A stretch of DNA of 29,181 nt from positions 1 to 29,181 of the forward strand of contig CAYSLA010000025.1 of NCBI GenBank assembly GCA_964431685.1, in the 5' to 3' direction. Source of the DNA: CAYSLA01 sp964431685. GTDB lineage: Bacteria; Armatimonadota; UBA5829. Positions 1 through 6,701 of the stretch are shown here, piece by piece. Each line of letters starts with the position of its first letter. Positions within the stretch are counted from its first letter, which is position 1. The notes below the pieces were generated by a model, which saw nothing but the letters and a program-made list of their open reading frames with translations, searched no databases and was not told where the DNA came from. The position numbers and the translations under genes were made by a program.

Positions 1-1430
1 TCGGTATCGCCGCGCGCCAGGTATTGGACCCAGCTCCAGGCCACTCTGTCAGCGGGGATCGGCATTGTGAACCTGAAACCTATCCATACCACGAGCACCA
101 GGAACCCCGCTGCTGCCGCGGCGAAAACTGCGAACCTGTGCAGTTTTCCCACTGTCACGCGATCCCTGTGACCGTGCTTGCCCGCTATCCACCAGAACGC
201 AAGCAGCGAACCGGAAGTAAGAAGCAAAGCGCTCAGCCAGAACGGAACGTTGTAGTTTACGATGCCCAGTCGTGGAATGCTGAGCACGTCGCTCGAATAG
301 ATGTATGCTCCAACGCTGGCCCCCAGGATGGCCGCGAGTCCCTGCGCCAGCCCTACCGCTCCGATGACTTCTCCGCGACGATCGGGGGACGTCACGCTCA
401 ACACAAGCGCGTTCCAGGCAGGAAATGCCATGGTAAAGCCAATCCCGATGACAACCCCTACGACCCCGGCCAGAACCACGCTTCGGAATATCGCCAACAG
501 CCACATAGCCGCGGCAGCGCCGGCCAGCCCCCAACAGATCGCAAAGACTTTCCCGAACCTGTCCCCGACTCTTCCAAGAGGAATTGCCAGAACACCCATC
601 ACCAGTGCTATCGGTGCCACCAGGTATCCAAAGCCAGTCTCACTCAGCCCCAGGTGCTCCACCGCATAGAGCTTAACGATGGGAGTAAGCATCCCCATAC
701 CCAGAAAGGCGGCGCTGGCAAGCACGACCATTTCCGGGACCTCCCTGAAGCTGCGGAATACGGTTCTGATGTGCAGAGGAGCTGGCTCCTCGTAGCCAGG
801 GATGTGAACGTGAGGGTGCGGCCTGCCTGCCGACTTCGGAAAAAGGAAGAACAGCACCAGGACTGCTAACAGCATGAGGACGGTCACCAGATAGAAAGAG
901 GCGTTGAACGTGTTGAACAAGTCATTTGCCGCGCCCCCCAGCAAGAAGCCAAGAGCCAGACTGCCCATGTATGTCACGTTGAGAACACTCAAGGCCACCG
1001 TTCGATTCTCTTCTTCTACCAGGTCGCCAATCGTGGCAAACGCCGCAGGCCAGAGTGCGCCGCTTCCAAGCCCGTCAACTGCCCGAAGCGCCACCAGCAT
1101 CCACGGGCTGTGAAACTGGATGGTTAGATAGGCGGTCAGTGCGGTAACAAGCGGGCCAGCCAGGAGTAGAGGCTTCCTGCCTATCCTGTCGCCAAGCGCC
1201 CCGAATCCCGGGCGTGATAGAGCCTCCGACATCAGAAACACGCTTATAATGACACCCAGCATCCGCCCCTGGTGGAGCGTGTACGTGACGTACATTGGAA
1301 GCGCCGACAGGTTCAGGATGGTGTAACCAAGTCCTGCAAGCAAGGCAGCGACTCCCAGCCAGAACACCGCCTTGTACTTGTGGAAGAACTTCTCCAATTC
1401 CTGGATTCTGGAAACGACGCCGGCACTAAT
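1..1430 (-). CDS. MFS transporter, C-terminal end beyond window
   Basis: Major facilitator superfamily permease; substrate not predictable. The reading frame is open from 1430 to the window edge (476 codons visible). It shows about 12 hydrophobic segments and the MFS loop motif GALGDRIGRKPL at about residues 78-89, with a related GRVGDRFGK after the central loop (about 286-294). The central loop is His/Pro-rich. After the twelve-helix core (to about residue 416) there is an extra hydrophobic segment at about 434-452, so the protein is longer than a plain MFS carrier. The start is unusual: no ATG, GTG or TTG lies near the frame opening, but AGGGAGGT sits 8 bases before an ATT at 1430 that overlaps the stop of the upstream oxidoreductase gene. 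A TTG at 1397 is the alternative, with poor SD spacing. The coupling suggests one operon with the oxidoreductase, perhaps uptake and metabolism of a sugar-like compound (inference). Confidence 0.85.
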   Translation of the reverse strand, partial: MSAGVVSRIQELEKFFHKYKAVFWLGVAALLAGLGYTILNLSALPMYVTYTLHQGRMLGVIISVFLMSEALSRPGFGALGDRIGRKPLLLAGPLVTALTAYLTIQFHSPWMLVALRAVDGLGSGALWPAAFATIGDLVEEENRTVALSVLNVTYMGSLALGFLLGGAANDLFNTFNASFYLVTVLMLLAVLVLFFLFPKSAGRPHPHVHIPGYEEPAPLHIRTVFRSFREVPEMVVLASAAFLGMGMLTPIVKLYAVEHLGLSETGFGYLVAPIALVMGVLAIPLGRVGDRFGKVFAICWGLAGAAAAMWLLAIFRSVVLAGVVGVVIGIGFTMAFPAWNALVLSVTSPDRRGEVIGAVGLAQGLAAILGASVGAYIYSSDVLSIPRLGIVNYNVPFWLSALLLTSGSLLAFWWIAGKHGHRDRVTVGKLHRFAVFAAAAAGFLVLVVWIGFRFTMPIPADRVAWSWVQYLARGDT

Positions 1431-2466
1431 CGATAGCTACCTCCCTGCGTTCCGCACTGGATCGGTAGATGGCGTCTATTATCTTCATTACGTTGAGTGT
1501 CTGCGCGGGAGTGATGGGCACTTCGGAATCACTGTGAATCGAGTCATAGAACGCCCGAATCTCAGCTTCGTACTTCTGGACCTCCGGTAACCACACGGGT
1601 GTAATATCAAGTAGTGCGCCGTGGCCTTCAGAGTATATCTTGAACGGATTAGTCTCCGCTCCGCCCTTTGTTCCAAGCACCATTCCATTCATTCGCTCGT
1701 CGCCCAGATTAGCCGCAAAGCTCGACTCGATGATGAGTGAGGCTCCGTTGTCAAACCTCACGAAAGCGGCAGCGTAGTCTTCAACTGTACACCTGGCCCA
1801 ATCCCAATCGCCCAGTTGGCCCACGTGACCTGGACTGTTGCCTATCTTCCCAAACGCCTGCCCGGAGCACGTAACAGGTTTCGGGTGGCCCATGAACGCC
1901 AGGGTCATATCAAGAGCGTGCACTCCAATGTCAATCAGCGCTCCTCCGCCCTGCTCTTCCTTGTCTATGAACACACCCCATGAAGGGATGCCCCTTCTCC
2001 GCAATGCCCAGACTCTGCCAAAGTAGACATCACCCAACTCGCCCGCATCTATGAAGCTCTGGATACACTGTGCTTCCTCAGAGAATCTCATGCACTGTGC
2101 AACCATCAGCTTCTTGCCGGTCGCTCTCGCGGCTTCGGCCATCAGCCCTGCTTCAGGGGCGTTTCTAGCCATTGGCTTCTCGACTATCACGTGCTTGCCC
2201 GACTTCAGAGCATCGACGGAAATTGGCGAGTGCATCTTGTTTCCCGTGCACACGTGAACCGCGTCGATGTCCTCTCGTTTGAGCAGCTCCCGGTAGTCGA
2301 GGTACATGCTCGGAACACCGAATTTGTCCACTGCCTCTTGCGCGGCTTCCTCGACTATGTCGCACACTGCCACTACGTCAACGTCTTCCTGCTTCATAAG
2401 TGCAGGAAGATGGACGCCCTTTGCGATCGCGCCCGTGCCAATAACGGCTGTTCGTATCTTACTCAA
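1426..2466 (-). CDS. Gfo/Idh/MocA family NAD(P)-dependent oxidoreductase
   Basis: Cytosolic oxidoreductase of the Gfo/Idh/MocA family, which usually oxidises or reduces sugars, inositols or related polyols. The N-terminal Rossmann fold shows the nucleotide motif GTGAIAKGVHLPAL directly after the start. The catalytic-lysine motif EKPMARN follows the VHVCTGNKMH strand, and the C-terminal alpha/beta substrate domain contains GGGALIDIGVHALDM with the usual conserved Asp and His. About 346 residues, normal for the family. The frame opens at a TTG at 2481, but that start would put AGGAG (2474-2478) inside the gene. I prefer TTG 2466 (7-base spacing), with GTG 2469 as alternative. It lies 56 bases after dciA on the same strand and its stop overlaps the MFS start. 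Substrate unknown. Confidence 0.92.
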   Translation of the reverse strand: MSKIRTAVIGTGAIAKGVHLPALMKQEDVDVVAVCDIVEEAAQEAVDKFGVPSMYLDYRELLKREDIDAVHVCTGNKMHSPISVDALKSGKHVIVEKPMARNAPEAGLMAEAARATGKKLMVAQCMRFSEEAQCIQSFIDAGELGDVYFGRVWALRRRGIPSWGVFIDKEEQGGGALIDIGVHALDMTLAFMGHPKPVTCSGQAFGKIGNSPGHVGQLGDWDWARCTVEDYAAAFVRFDNGASLIIESSFAANLGDERMNGMVLGTKGGAETNPFKIYSEGHGALLDITPVWLPEVQKYEAEIRAFYDSIHSDSEVPITPAQTLNVMKIIDAIYRSSAERREVAID

Positions 2467-2522
2467 CACGCGTCTCCTCAATATATAGAGTCAATGCTTG
2501 ACCGCGATCTATCTTTGCCGCG

Positions 2523-3107
2523 CTAATGTAGTCTGCAGCGCGGGCATACATCGCCAGGGTCATTGTGCGGAGCAGAGCACTGGCTGCAGCGCTTCCACCC
2601 GTCTCTAAGCTTCGCCTCTTCCAGTCTTGCCCCGGTGAGCATTGCCCTGCGGACTTTCTCGGCAAGTCCCGGGAGTTGGATCGTGGAAGCCGTACGATCG
2701 GCGGATTCAATCTGTTCCTTTGACAGTGGCACCTGCTGTAGCGCTCGAACATAGGTGCTATCCGCCCCGTCAACTGTCCTTGATGATTTGCGGTAACCGC
2801 GCGAAGAAAACCGGATGTCTTTTATGACCTGAGCTCCCACGGAGCGGTTCAGTCTACTGATGATGTCTCTTTTGTGCAGTGACAGCTCGTTAGCCCAGGC
2901 ACTGCTCTTGCAGCAGACAAAAAGCACTCCCTCTCGCACATTCTCAGGAAAACTCGCGCCCGCGATGTGGCGGCCTACCACCGCCTTATATTCAGCCATA
3001 GCGCGGTGTTCACGTACACGGCCCCGGATTCCCAGCTTGTCGAGAGAATCCTCGACCACCCGGCCTATGCTCATCATCTTCCAGGACGACTCACCATTTC
3101 GGGCCAC
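2523..3107 (-). CDS. dciA: DciA/DUF721 family protein with C-terminal zinc ribbon
   Basis: The first ~100 residues match the DUF721 (DciA) fold: a helix, then the pattern AMAEYKAVVGRHIAGASFPENVREGVLFVCC with SSAWANELSLHKRDII, typical of the KH-like DciA domain. DciA is the replicative-helicase (DnaB) operator in most bacteria that lack DnaC or DnaI, and it commonly lies next to recF near oriC, as here. A linker is followed by a tail with CSQC (174-177) and CPRC (188-191), a likely zinc ribbon that classical DciA does not have. 194 residues from a GTG start, 4 bases after the recF stop, so translationally coupled to recF; the recF stop lies within GGAGGTAG, which also serves as this gene's SD. 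Family assignment is from pattern recognition; the helicase role is family knowledge. Confidence 0.8.
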   Translation of the reverse strand: MARNGESSWKMMSIGRVVEDSLDKLGIRGRVREHRAMAEYKAVVGRHIAGASFPENVREGVLFVCCKSSAWANELSLHKRDIISRLNRSVGAQVIKDIRFSSRGYRKSSRTVDGADSTYVRALQQVPLSKEQIESADRTASTIQLPGLAEKVRRAMLTGARLEEAKLRDGWKRCSQCSAPHNDPGDVCPRCRLH

Positions 3108-3111
3108 TTGC

Positions 3112-4236
3112 CTACCTCCGCACCTGCGTCACGCTACCTGATTCAACCTCAAGTACAACGGCATCCTCCAGCGCGCCTGAATCCAGTTCACCAGGGTTCG
3201 CCGTTGCCAGAATCGTCTGTCCTTTGCCCATAGCAAGCTGTGTTATTCTACGCCGCCGTGATTCGTCGAGTTCCGCCGTGATTTCGTCCAACAGGATAAC
3301 AGGACACTCCCCGATATAGCTTTCGAGCACTGATATCTCTGCTAGTTTGAGAGCGATAGCAGCACATCTCTGCTGGCCCTGAGAACCAAAATCTCTGACA
3401 GATGTGCCCTGAACCTCAAGATAGACATCATCACGGTGCGGGCCCACTGATGTCGTGCCTCTTTGCAGGTCAAGTTCTTGCCTGGCCTTCAGTCTCTTCG
3501 CCAGCGCCATCGAGATATCCTCTTCGGACGCTCCCGAATCCATGTTGATACTTGACTTATAAGCAACTCGCATATGCTCCGCAGAGTCTGTAAGAAAGCC
3601 GTATATCTCAGACGAAGTCTTCGCGAGCCCTTCGATGAACTCGGATCTTTGCTTCATCATTGCGGATCCGTACGCTGACAACTGATTGTCCCAGACATCA
3701 AGTTGTTCTGATTCACCAGTACCGTTCTTGAGATTCTTGAGCAGCGTATTCCTTTGTTCAAGAGCACGCTTGTAGCTTGCGAAAGCTATCACGTACTTGG
3801 GACTGGTCTGGGATATCTCAAGGTTCAGGAATCGTCTGCGCAATTCCGGCTCACCCTTGACCATCTCAATGTCGGACCCGCTGAATATGACGGCGGCCAG
3901 TTGACCTACCATTTCAGATACTCTGGTCTTCCGCGAGCCATCGACCTTGACAAGCTTCTTACCACTGCGATCTATGGCCATCTCAATAACAGCATCGTTC
4001 CGAGAAGACCTCATCACGGACCCAACTACGCGGCTGACATTTTGATCAAATCGGATTAGCTCCTGGTCTTTAGACGTACGGTGCGACTTGCTGGTCGCCA
4101 GGAGATACACGGACTCAAGTATCGCGCTCTTGCCCTGCGCATTCCTCCCAGTAAGCACATTCAGACCTGGCCCAAAACCTATGCTCAACTCCGAGAAACA
4201 CCGATAATCTGTCAGACTGACTCGCGTTATGTACAT
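3112..4236 (-). CDS. recF: RecF, DNA gap-repair ATPase
   Basis: RecF loads RecA at single-strand gaps with RecO and RecR. 374 residues, standard length. The start MYITRVSLTDYRCF is the classical RecF N-terminus. Walker A is GRNAQGKSA (about 30-38), the signature region carries SVGPHRDD and FGSQGQQR, and Walker B is VILLDEITAELDESRRRR. It is the first gene downstream of the putative origin and is followed at 4 bases by dciA. The ribosome binding site is poor: AGAAGG ends one base before the ATG. A TATAAT on the minus strand at 4245-4250 could serve as -10 for a very short leader, but it also falls in the AT-rich unwinding stretch of oriC. The absence of dnaN between dnaA and recF is unusual. 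Confidence 0.97.
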   Translation of the reverse strand: MYITRVSLTDYRCFSELSIGFGPGLNVLTGRNAQGKSAILESVYLLATSKSHRTSKDQELIRFDQNVSRVVGSVMRSSRNDAVIEMAIDRSGKKLVKVDGSRKTRVSEMVGQLAAVIFSGSDIEMVKGEPELRRRFLNLEISQTSPKYVIAFASYKRALEQRNTLLKNLKNGTGESEQLDVWDNQLSAYGSAMMKQRSEFIEGLAKTSSEIYGFLTDSAEHMRVAYKSSINMDSGASEEDISMALAKRLKARQELDLQRGTTSVGPHRDDVYLEVQGTSVRDFGSQGQQRCAAIALKLAEISVLESYIGECPVILLDEITAELDESRRRRITQLAMGKGQTILATANPGELDSGALEDAVVLEVESGSVTQVRR

Positions 4237-4244
4237 ACCTTCTC

Positions 4245-4290
4245 ATTATATATAGAGATTAGTGTTTGTAGTAGTAGTCCCTGTGGGTAC
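4245..4290 (+). promoter_or_regulatory. Basal origin unwinding element: AT-rich DUE, DnaA-trio, DnaA box
   Basis: Read on the plus strand: AT-rich segment (4245-4262), three consecutive TAG triplets (4269-4277), a four-base cluster TCCC, then the box TGTGGGTAC (4282-4290, reverse of GTACCCACA). This is the order described for the Bacillus subtilis basal unwinding system, where TAG/TAA-type triplets (3'-GAT on the bound strand) separated by a GC-rich spacer from a TGTGGATAA box guide DnaA onto single-stranded DNA. The spacing and orientation match. The assignment rests on sequence pattern only. Confidence 0.75.
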
Positions 4291-4336
4291 TGTTAATAGT
4301 AGCTTGTACCAAGCACAGCCCGTGAACACGTCTGTC

Positions 4337-4446
4337 TGTGGAAACGCTTGTTGACACCCCAACAAGGATGAATCTTTGGCTATGGAAAACCAGGTGGTTA
4401 GCAACAGGGCTGGTTGTCCACAAGCGTACTAACAGCCCTTTCCACA
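4337..4446. promoter_or_regulatory. Cluster of DnaA-box-like sites in oriC
   Basis: Three sites share the core TCCACA: minus strand 4337-4345, plus strand 4414-4422 and plus strand 4438-4446. The last two are 24 bases apart (start to start) in the same orientation, about two helical turns, allowing DnaA protomers to bind on the same face. A degenerate site at 4381-4389 (minus) lies between. The best match to the consensus is 4414-4422. Confidence 0.65.
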
Positions 4447-4464
4447 ATTCTTCCATTCAGACAT

Positions 4465-5862
4465 TCAACAGGTTATTCCGTCTTTCAGGGCTCGTCCCAG
4501 GTCCTCCAGCAAGACGGCGAAGTCCTTGTCTGTTTTCAGCCTGTCCTCAACCTTCCTGCAACTGTGCAGGACAGTGGTATGATCCTTCTCGAACTCCTTC
4601 CCTATGGCGGGAAGAGAGCATTCCGTGAGTTCTCTTGCAAGGTACATTGCTACCTGGCGGGCCATCACTATGTCTTTGCTTCTCGACTTCCCGGTAAGCT
4701 CTTCCGGCTTGCAGTGGAAACGCTCTGCCACGGACTTCTGAACGACGGCAACATCGAGTACACGGGTTGCGGCCTGGCCGAAGTAGTCTGACAGCACTTC
4801 TTCCGCAAGGGCAGCGGTGACCGGAGTCTGCATCAGAGAAGCGTAGGCGTGCAGTTTCACCAGAGCACCCTCCAACTGGCGGATATTGCTGGTGATCAGC
4901 CTGGCGATGTAAAGGATCACCTCATTCGATAACTCCAAGTGCTCCAAGGTAGCTCTGTTCTGGAGTATGGCCATTCGGGTTTCCAGGTCCGGTGGACTAA
5001 TGTCAGTGACCATTCCGCATTCAAATCGGGATAGCAATCTTGAATCCAACTCAATGTCTTTCGGGGCTCGGTCGCTTGTTAGGACTATCTGCTTGCCCAT
5101 GTCATAGATGGCGTTATAGGTATGGAAGAACTCTTCCTCTGTCCGGTCTTTGCCTGACAAAAACTGGATATCATCTACCAGAAACACGTCGACCTTGCGG
5201 TACTTCCGCCGGAACTCATCAATCCGGTGTTCTCTCAGAGCGCTGACGTAATGATAAGTGAACGTCTCGCCAGGCACGTAGACCACGGTAGTGCCCGGCA
5301 CAGTCTCGTTGAGGTGACGTCCGACCGCATGCAGTAGATGAGTCTTGCCGAGTCCGGCGCCTCCGTAGACAAACAATGGGTTATATGTCTTTCCGGGTTG
5401 ACTCGCCACAGCCACCGCGCAGGCGTGAGCCAATCTGTTGTTGGGGCCGACTACGAAGCTGTCGAAGTTGTACCTTGAGTTGAGAGGCGCGGAAAAGTCT
5501 TCGCCAATAGGCTTCGGAAGGGCTTTCGGCTTCTTGGGAAGCTTGCCCTGGGTTTCGATCAGCGCCGGCTCTTCTTCTTCGAGAAGCTCGAACTTCACCC
5601 GTACTTTTGTGCCAAGGTGGCATTCCAGAATCTCTGAAATAACGGCGCTGTGTTTCTTCTCCAACCAGCCTCTGGCAAATCCGCTTGTCGTGCCGATGCG
5701 CGCAACTCCGTTTTCCAGACTCAAAGGCTTTGCGGTCTTAACCCAGTTCTCAAAGCTGGGTTTGTTCACGCACTGCTCGAGAGCCTGCAGCACCTGCTCC
5801 CAGGCATCTGCCAACGCTGCATAGTCCTCATTGACGCCCAGTTGTAGCTGATGCTCAGGCAC
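4465..5862 (-). CDS. dnaA: Chromosomal replication initiator DnaA
   Basis: Initiator ATPase that binds DnaA boxes, opens the origin and recruits helicase. 465 residues with all four domains: domain I (about 12-85, helicase/initiator interaction), a linker rich in Glu, Lys and Pro (about 95-125), the AAA+ domain with Walker A GGAGLGKTH (167-175), Walker B FLVDDI (227-232) and the arginine region SRLLSRF (274-280), and the DNA-binding domain IV ending in DHTTV (427-431) and HSCRKVEDRL. The HTH has EFEKDHTTV where most DnaA have a GRDHTTV-like sequence, a mild variation. GTG start at 5862 behind AGAGG. A promoter with consensus-like boxes lies at 5911-5939 on the minus strand. The stop is followed directly by the putative oriC. 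Confidence 0.98.
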   Translation of the reverse strand: MPEHQLQLGVNEDYAALADAWEQVLQALEQCVNKPSFENWVKTAKPLSLENGVARIGTTSGFARGWLEKKHSAVISEILECHLGTKVRVKFELLEEEEPALIETQGKLPKKPKALPKPIGEDFSAPLNSRYNFDSFVVGPNNRLAHACAVAVASQPGKTYNPLFVYGGAGLGKTHLLHAVGRHLNETVPGTTVVYVPGETFTYHYVSALREHRIDEFRRKYRKVDVFLVDDIQFLSGKDRTEEEFFHTYNAIYDMGKQIVLTSDRAPKDIELDSRLLSRFECGMVTDISPPDLETRMAILQNRATLEHLELSNEVILYIARLITSNIRQLEGALVKLHAYASLMQTPVTAALAEEVLSDYFGQAATRVLDVAVVQKSVAERFHCKPEELTGKSRSKDIVMARQVAMYLARELTECSLPAIGKEFEKDHTTVLHSCRKVEDRLKTDKDFAVLLEDLGRALKDGITC

Positions 5863-5910
5863 CTCATAAACCTCTCGAAGAAAATAGTCGGGGGACGGTA
5901 GTGTGCAAGA

Positions 5911-5939
5911 ATTATAGCACTACGTGGGCCGACAATCAA
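5911..5939 (-). promoter_or_regulatory. dnaA promoter (sigma-70 type, extended -10)
   Basis: On the minus strand: -35 TTGATT (5934-5939), 17-base spacer, -10 TATAAT (5911-5916) preceded by TGC, making an extended -10. The predicted transcript starts near 5904, about 42 bases before the GTG start of dnaA. Confidence 0.8.
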
Positions 5940-5966
5940 CTGTTTTTCGGCCTATTTTCTGGCGCA

Positions 5967-5996
5967 TTATTACCCACTGTCCGGTTATGGTATAAT
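5967..5996 (+). promoter_or_regulatory. Promoter for the fumarase-beta-like gene, extended -10
   Basis: TGGTATAAT (5988-5996) is a perfect extended -10. The -35 is weak: TTATTA at 5967-5972 with an 18-base spacer. The predicted start is near 6003, about 48 bases before the TTG at 6051. It is back to back with the dnaA promoter; the two -35 regions are about 27 bases apart. Confidence 0.7.
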
Positions 5997-6050
5997 TGCT
6001 GCCGGATACCACTCAGGCTGTGTCTTGATATGTGGATTCTGGAGGGTACA

Positions 6051-6593
6051 TTGCGCGAGATACACACACCGCTCGACAGCGATACCGTTGAATCACTCGC
6101 TGCCGGCGACCGGGTTCTCCTTACGGGCGTAGTATACACTGCCAGAGACTCGGCTCACGCTCGGCTGGTGAAGATACTTGACGCCGGCGGCAAGATGCCT
6201 GTAGACCTCAACGGCCAGGTGATATACTATGTGGGCCCTACTCCCGCTCCGCCTGGGAGGATAATCGGCTCGGCCGGCCCGACGACTGCCGGCCGGATGG
6301 ACGCCTTTACCTCAAGACTGCTGTCGGCCGGTCTCAAAGGGATGATTGGAAAGGGTCTGAGATCGCCCGAGGTGGTAGATGCGATTCGTGACCACAAGGC
6401 CGTGTACTTTGGCGCAACCGGAGGCGCTGCCGCGCTGCTGGCTCAGTGTGTAGTCTCGTGCGAGGTTGTGGCGTACGCAGACCTCGGCTGCGAGGCCATT
6501 CACAAGCTGGAGGTGGTCCGTCTGCCGCTGGTGGTGATCAACGACTCATTGGGCAGAGATTTCTACCGGCAGAACCAGGGTAAGTTCGCCTGA
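6051..6593 (+). CDS. Class I fumarate hydratase / tartrate dehydratase beta subunit
   Basis: C-terminal (beta) half of the Fe-S fumarase/L-tartrate dehydratase family, which binds substrate together with the alpha subunit that carries the 4Fe-4S cluster. Seen: REIHTPL and AGDRVLLTGVVYTARDSAHARL near the N-terminus, YVGPTPAPPGR, GSAGPTTAGRMD, the conserved loop KGMIGKG, GATGGAAALLAQ, and the end GCEAIHKLEVVRLPLVVIND. 180 residues, normal for a stand-alone beta subunit. I place the start at TTG 6051, 5 bases after GGAGG (6041-6045); an in-frame ATG at 6030 would contain that SD. No alpha subunit is in the window, which is odd because the two genes are usually adjacent. Whether it is fumarase or tartrate dehydratase cannot be told from sequence. 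Confidence 0.87.
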   Translation: MREIHTPLDSDTVESLAAGDRVLLTGVVYTARDSAHARLVKILDAGGKMPVDLNGQVIYYVGPTPAPPGRIIGSAGPTTAGRMDAFTSRLLSAGLKGMIGKGLRSPEVVDAIRDHKAVYFGATGGAAALLAQCVVSCEVVAYADLGCEAIHKLEVVRLPLVVINDSLGRDFYRQNQGKFA

Positions 6594-6701
6594 GCCGCCA
6601 GCGAAACTTGCGCGGAAGGCTCGATAAGTAGTAGAATTGCGGTGGCGGGCGGCCACGATGTGGCTTGTCCTGCCCTTTGTTGTACTAAGCGAGGTGACCT
6701 G

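Larger units (their letters stand above)
4237..4464. other. oriC: Putative chromosomal replication origin (oriC)
   Basis: This 228-base gap between dnaA and recF has no plausible gene. It carries an AT-rich stretch at its recF end (about 4241-4265), a DnaA-trio-like run, and at least four DnaA-box-like nonamers with the core CCACA: GTACCCACA (minus strand, 4282-4290), GTTTCCACA (minus, 4337-4345), TTGTCCACA (plus, 4414-4422) and CTTTCCACA (plus, 4438-4446). A weaker TTTTCCATA is on the minus strand at 4381-4389. TTGTCCACA differs from the consensus TTATCCACA at one position; the others differ at two. Bacterial origins very often lie next to dnaA, which supports the call. Not tested by GC-skew. 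Confidence 0.85.

Noticed and set aside
24..869. 281-codon open frame on the plus strand
   Set aside because: Rich in Pro, Gln, His and Arg without any family likeness; it is the antisense shadow of the MFS gene, which has clear transmembrane segments and motifs.
4245..4250. Minus-strand TATAAT as recF promoter
   Set aside because: No matching -35, too close to the start codon, and better explained as part of the AT-rich unwinding stretch.
5970..5978. TTACCCACT as a DnaA box upstream of dnaA
   Set aside because: Two mismatches and no second site nearby; not enough to claim autoregulation.
6594..6701. Promoter or regulatory RNA before iorA
   Set aside because: No convincing -35/-10 pair or stable fold seen; iorAB may be read from the upstream promoter.
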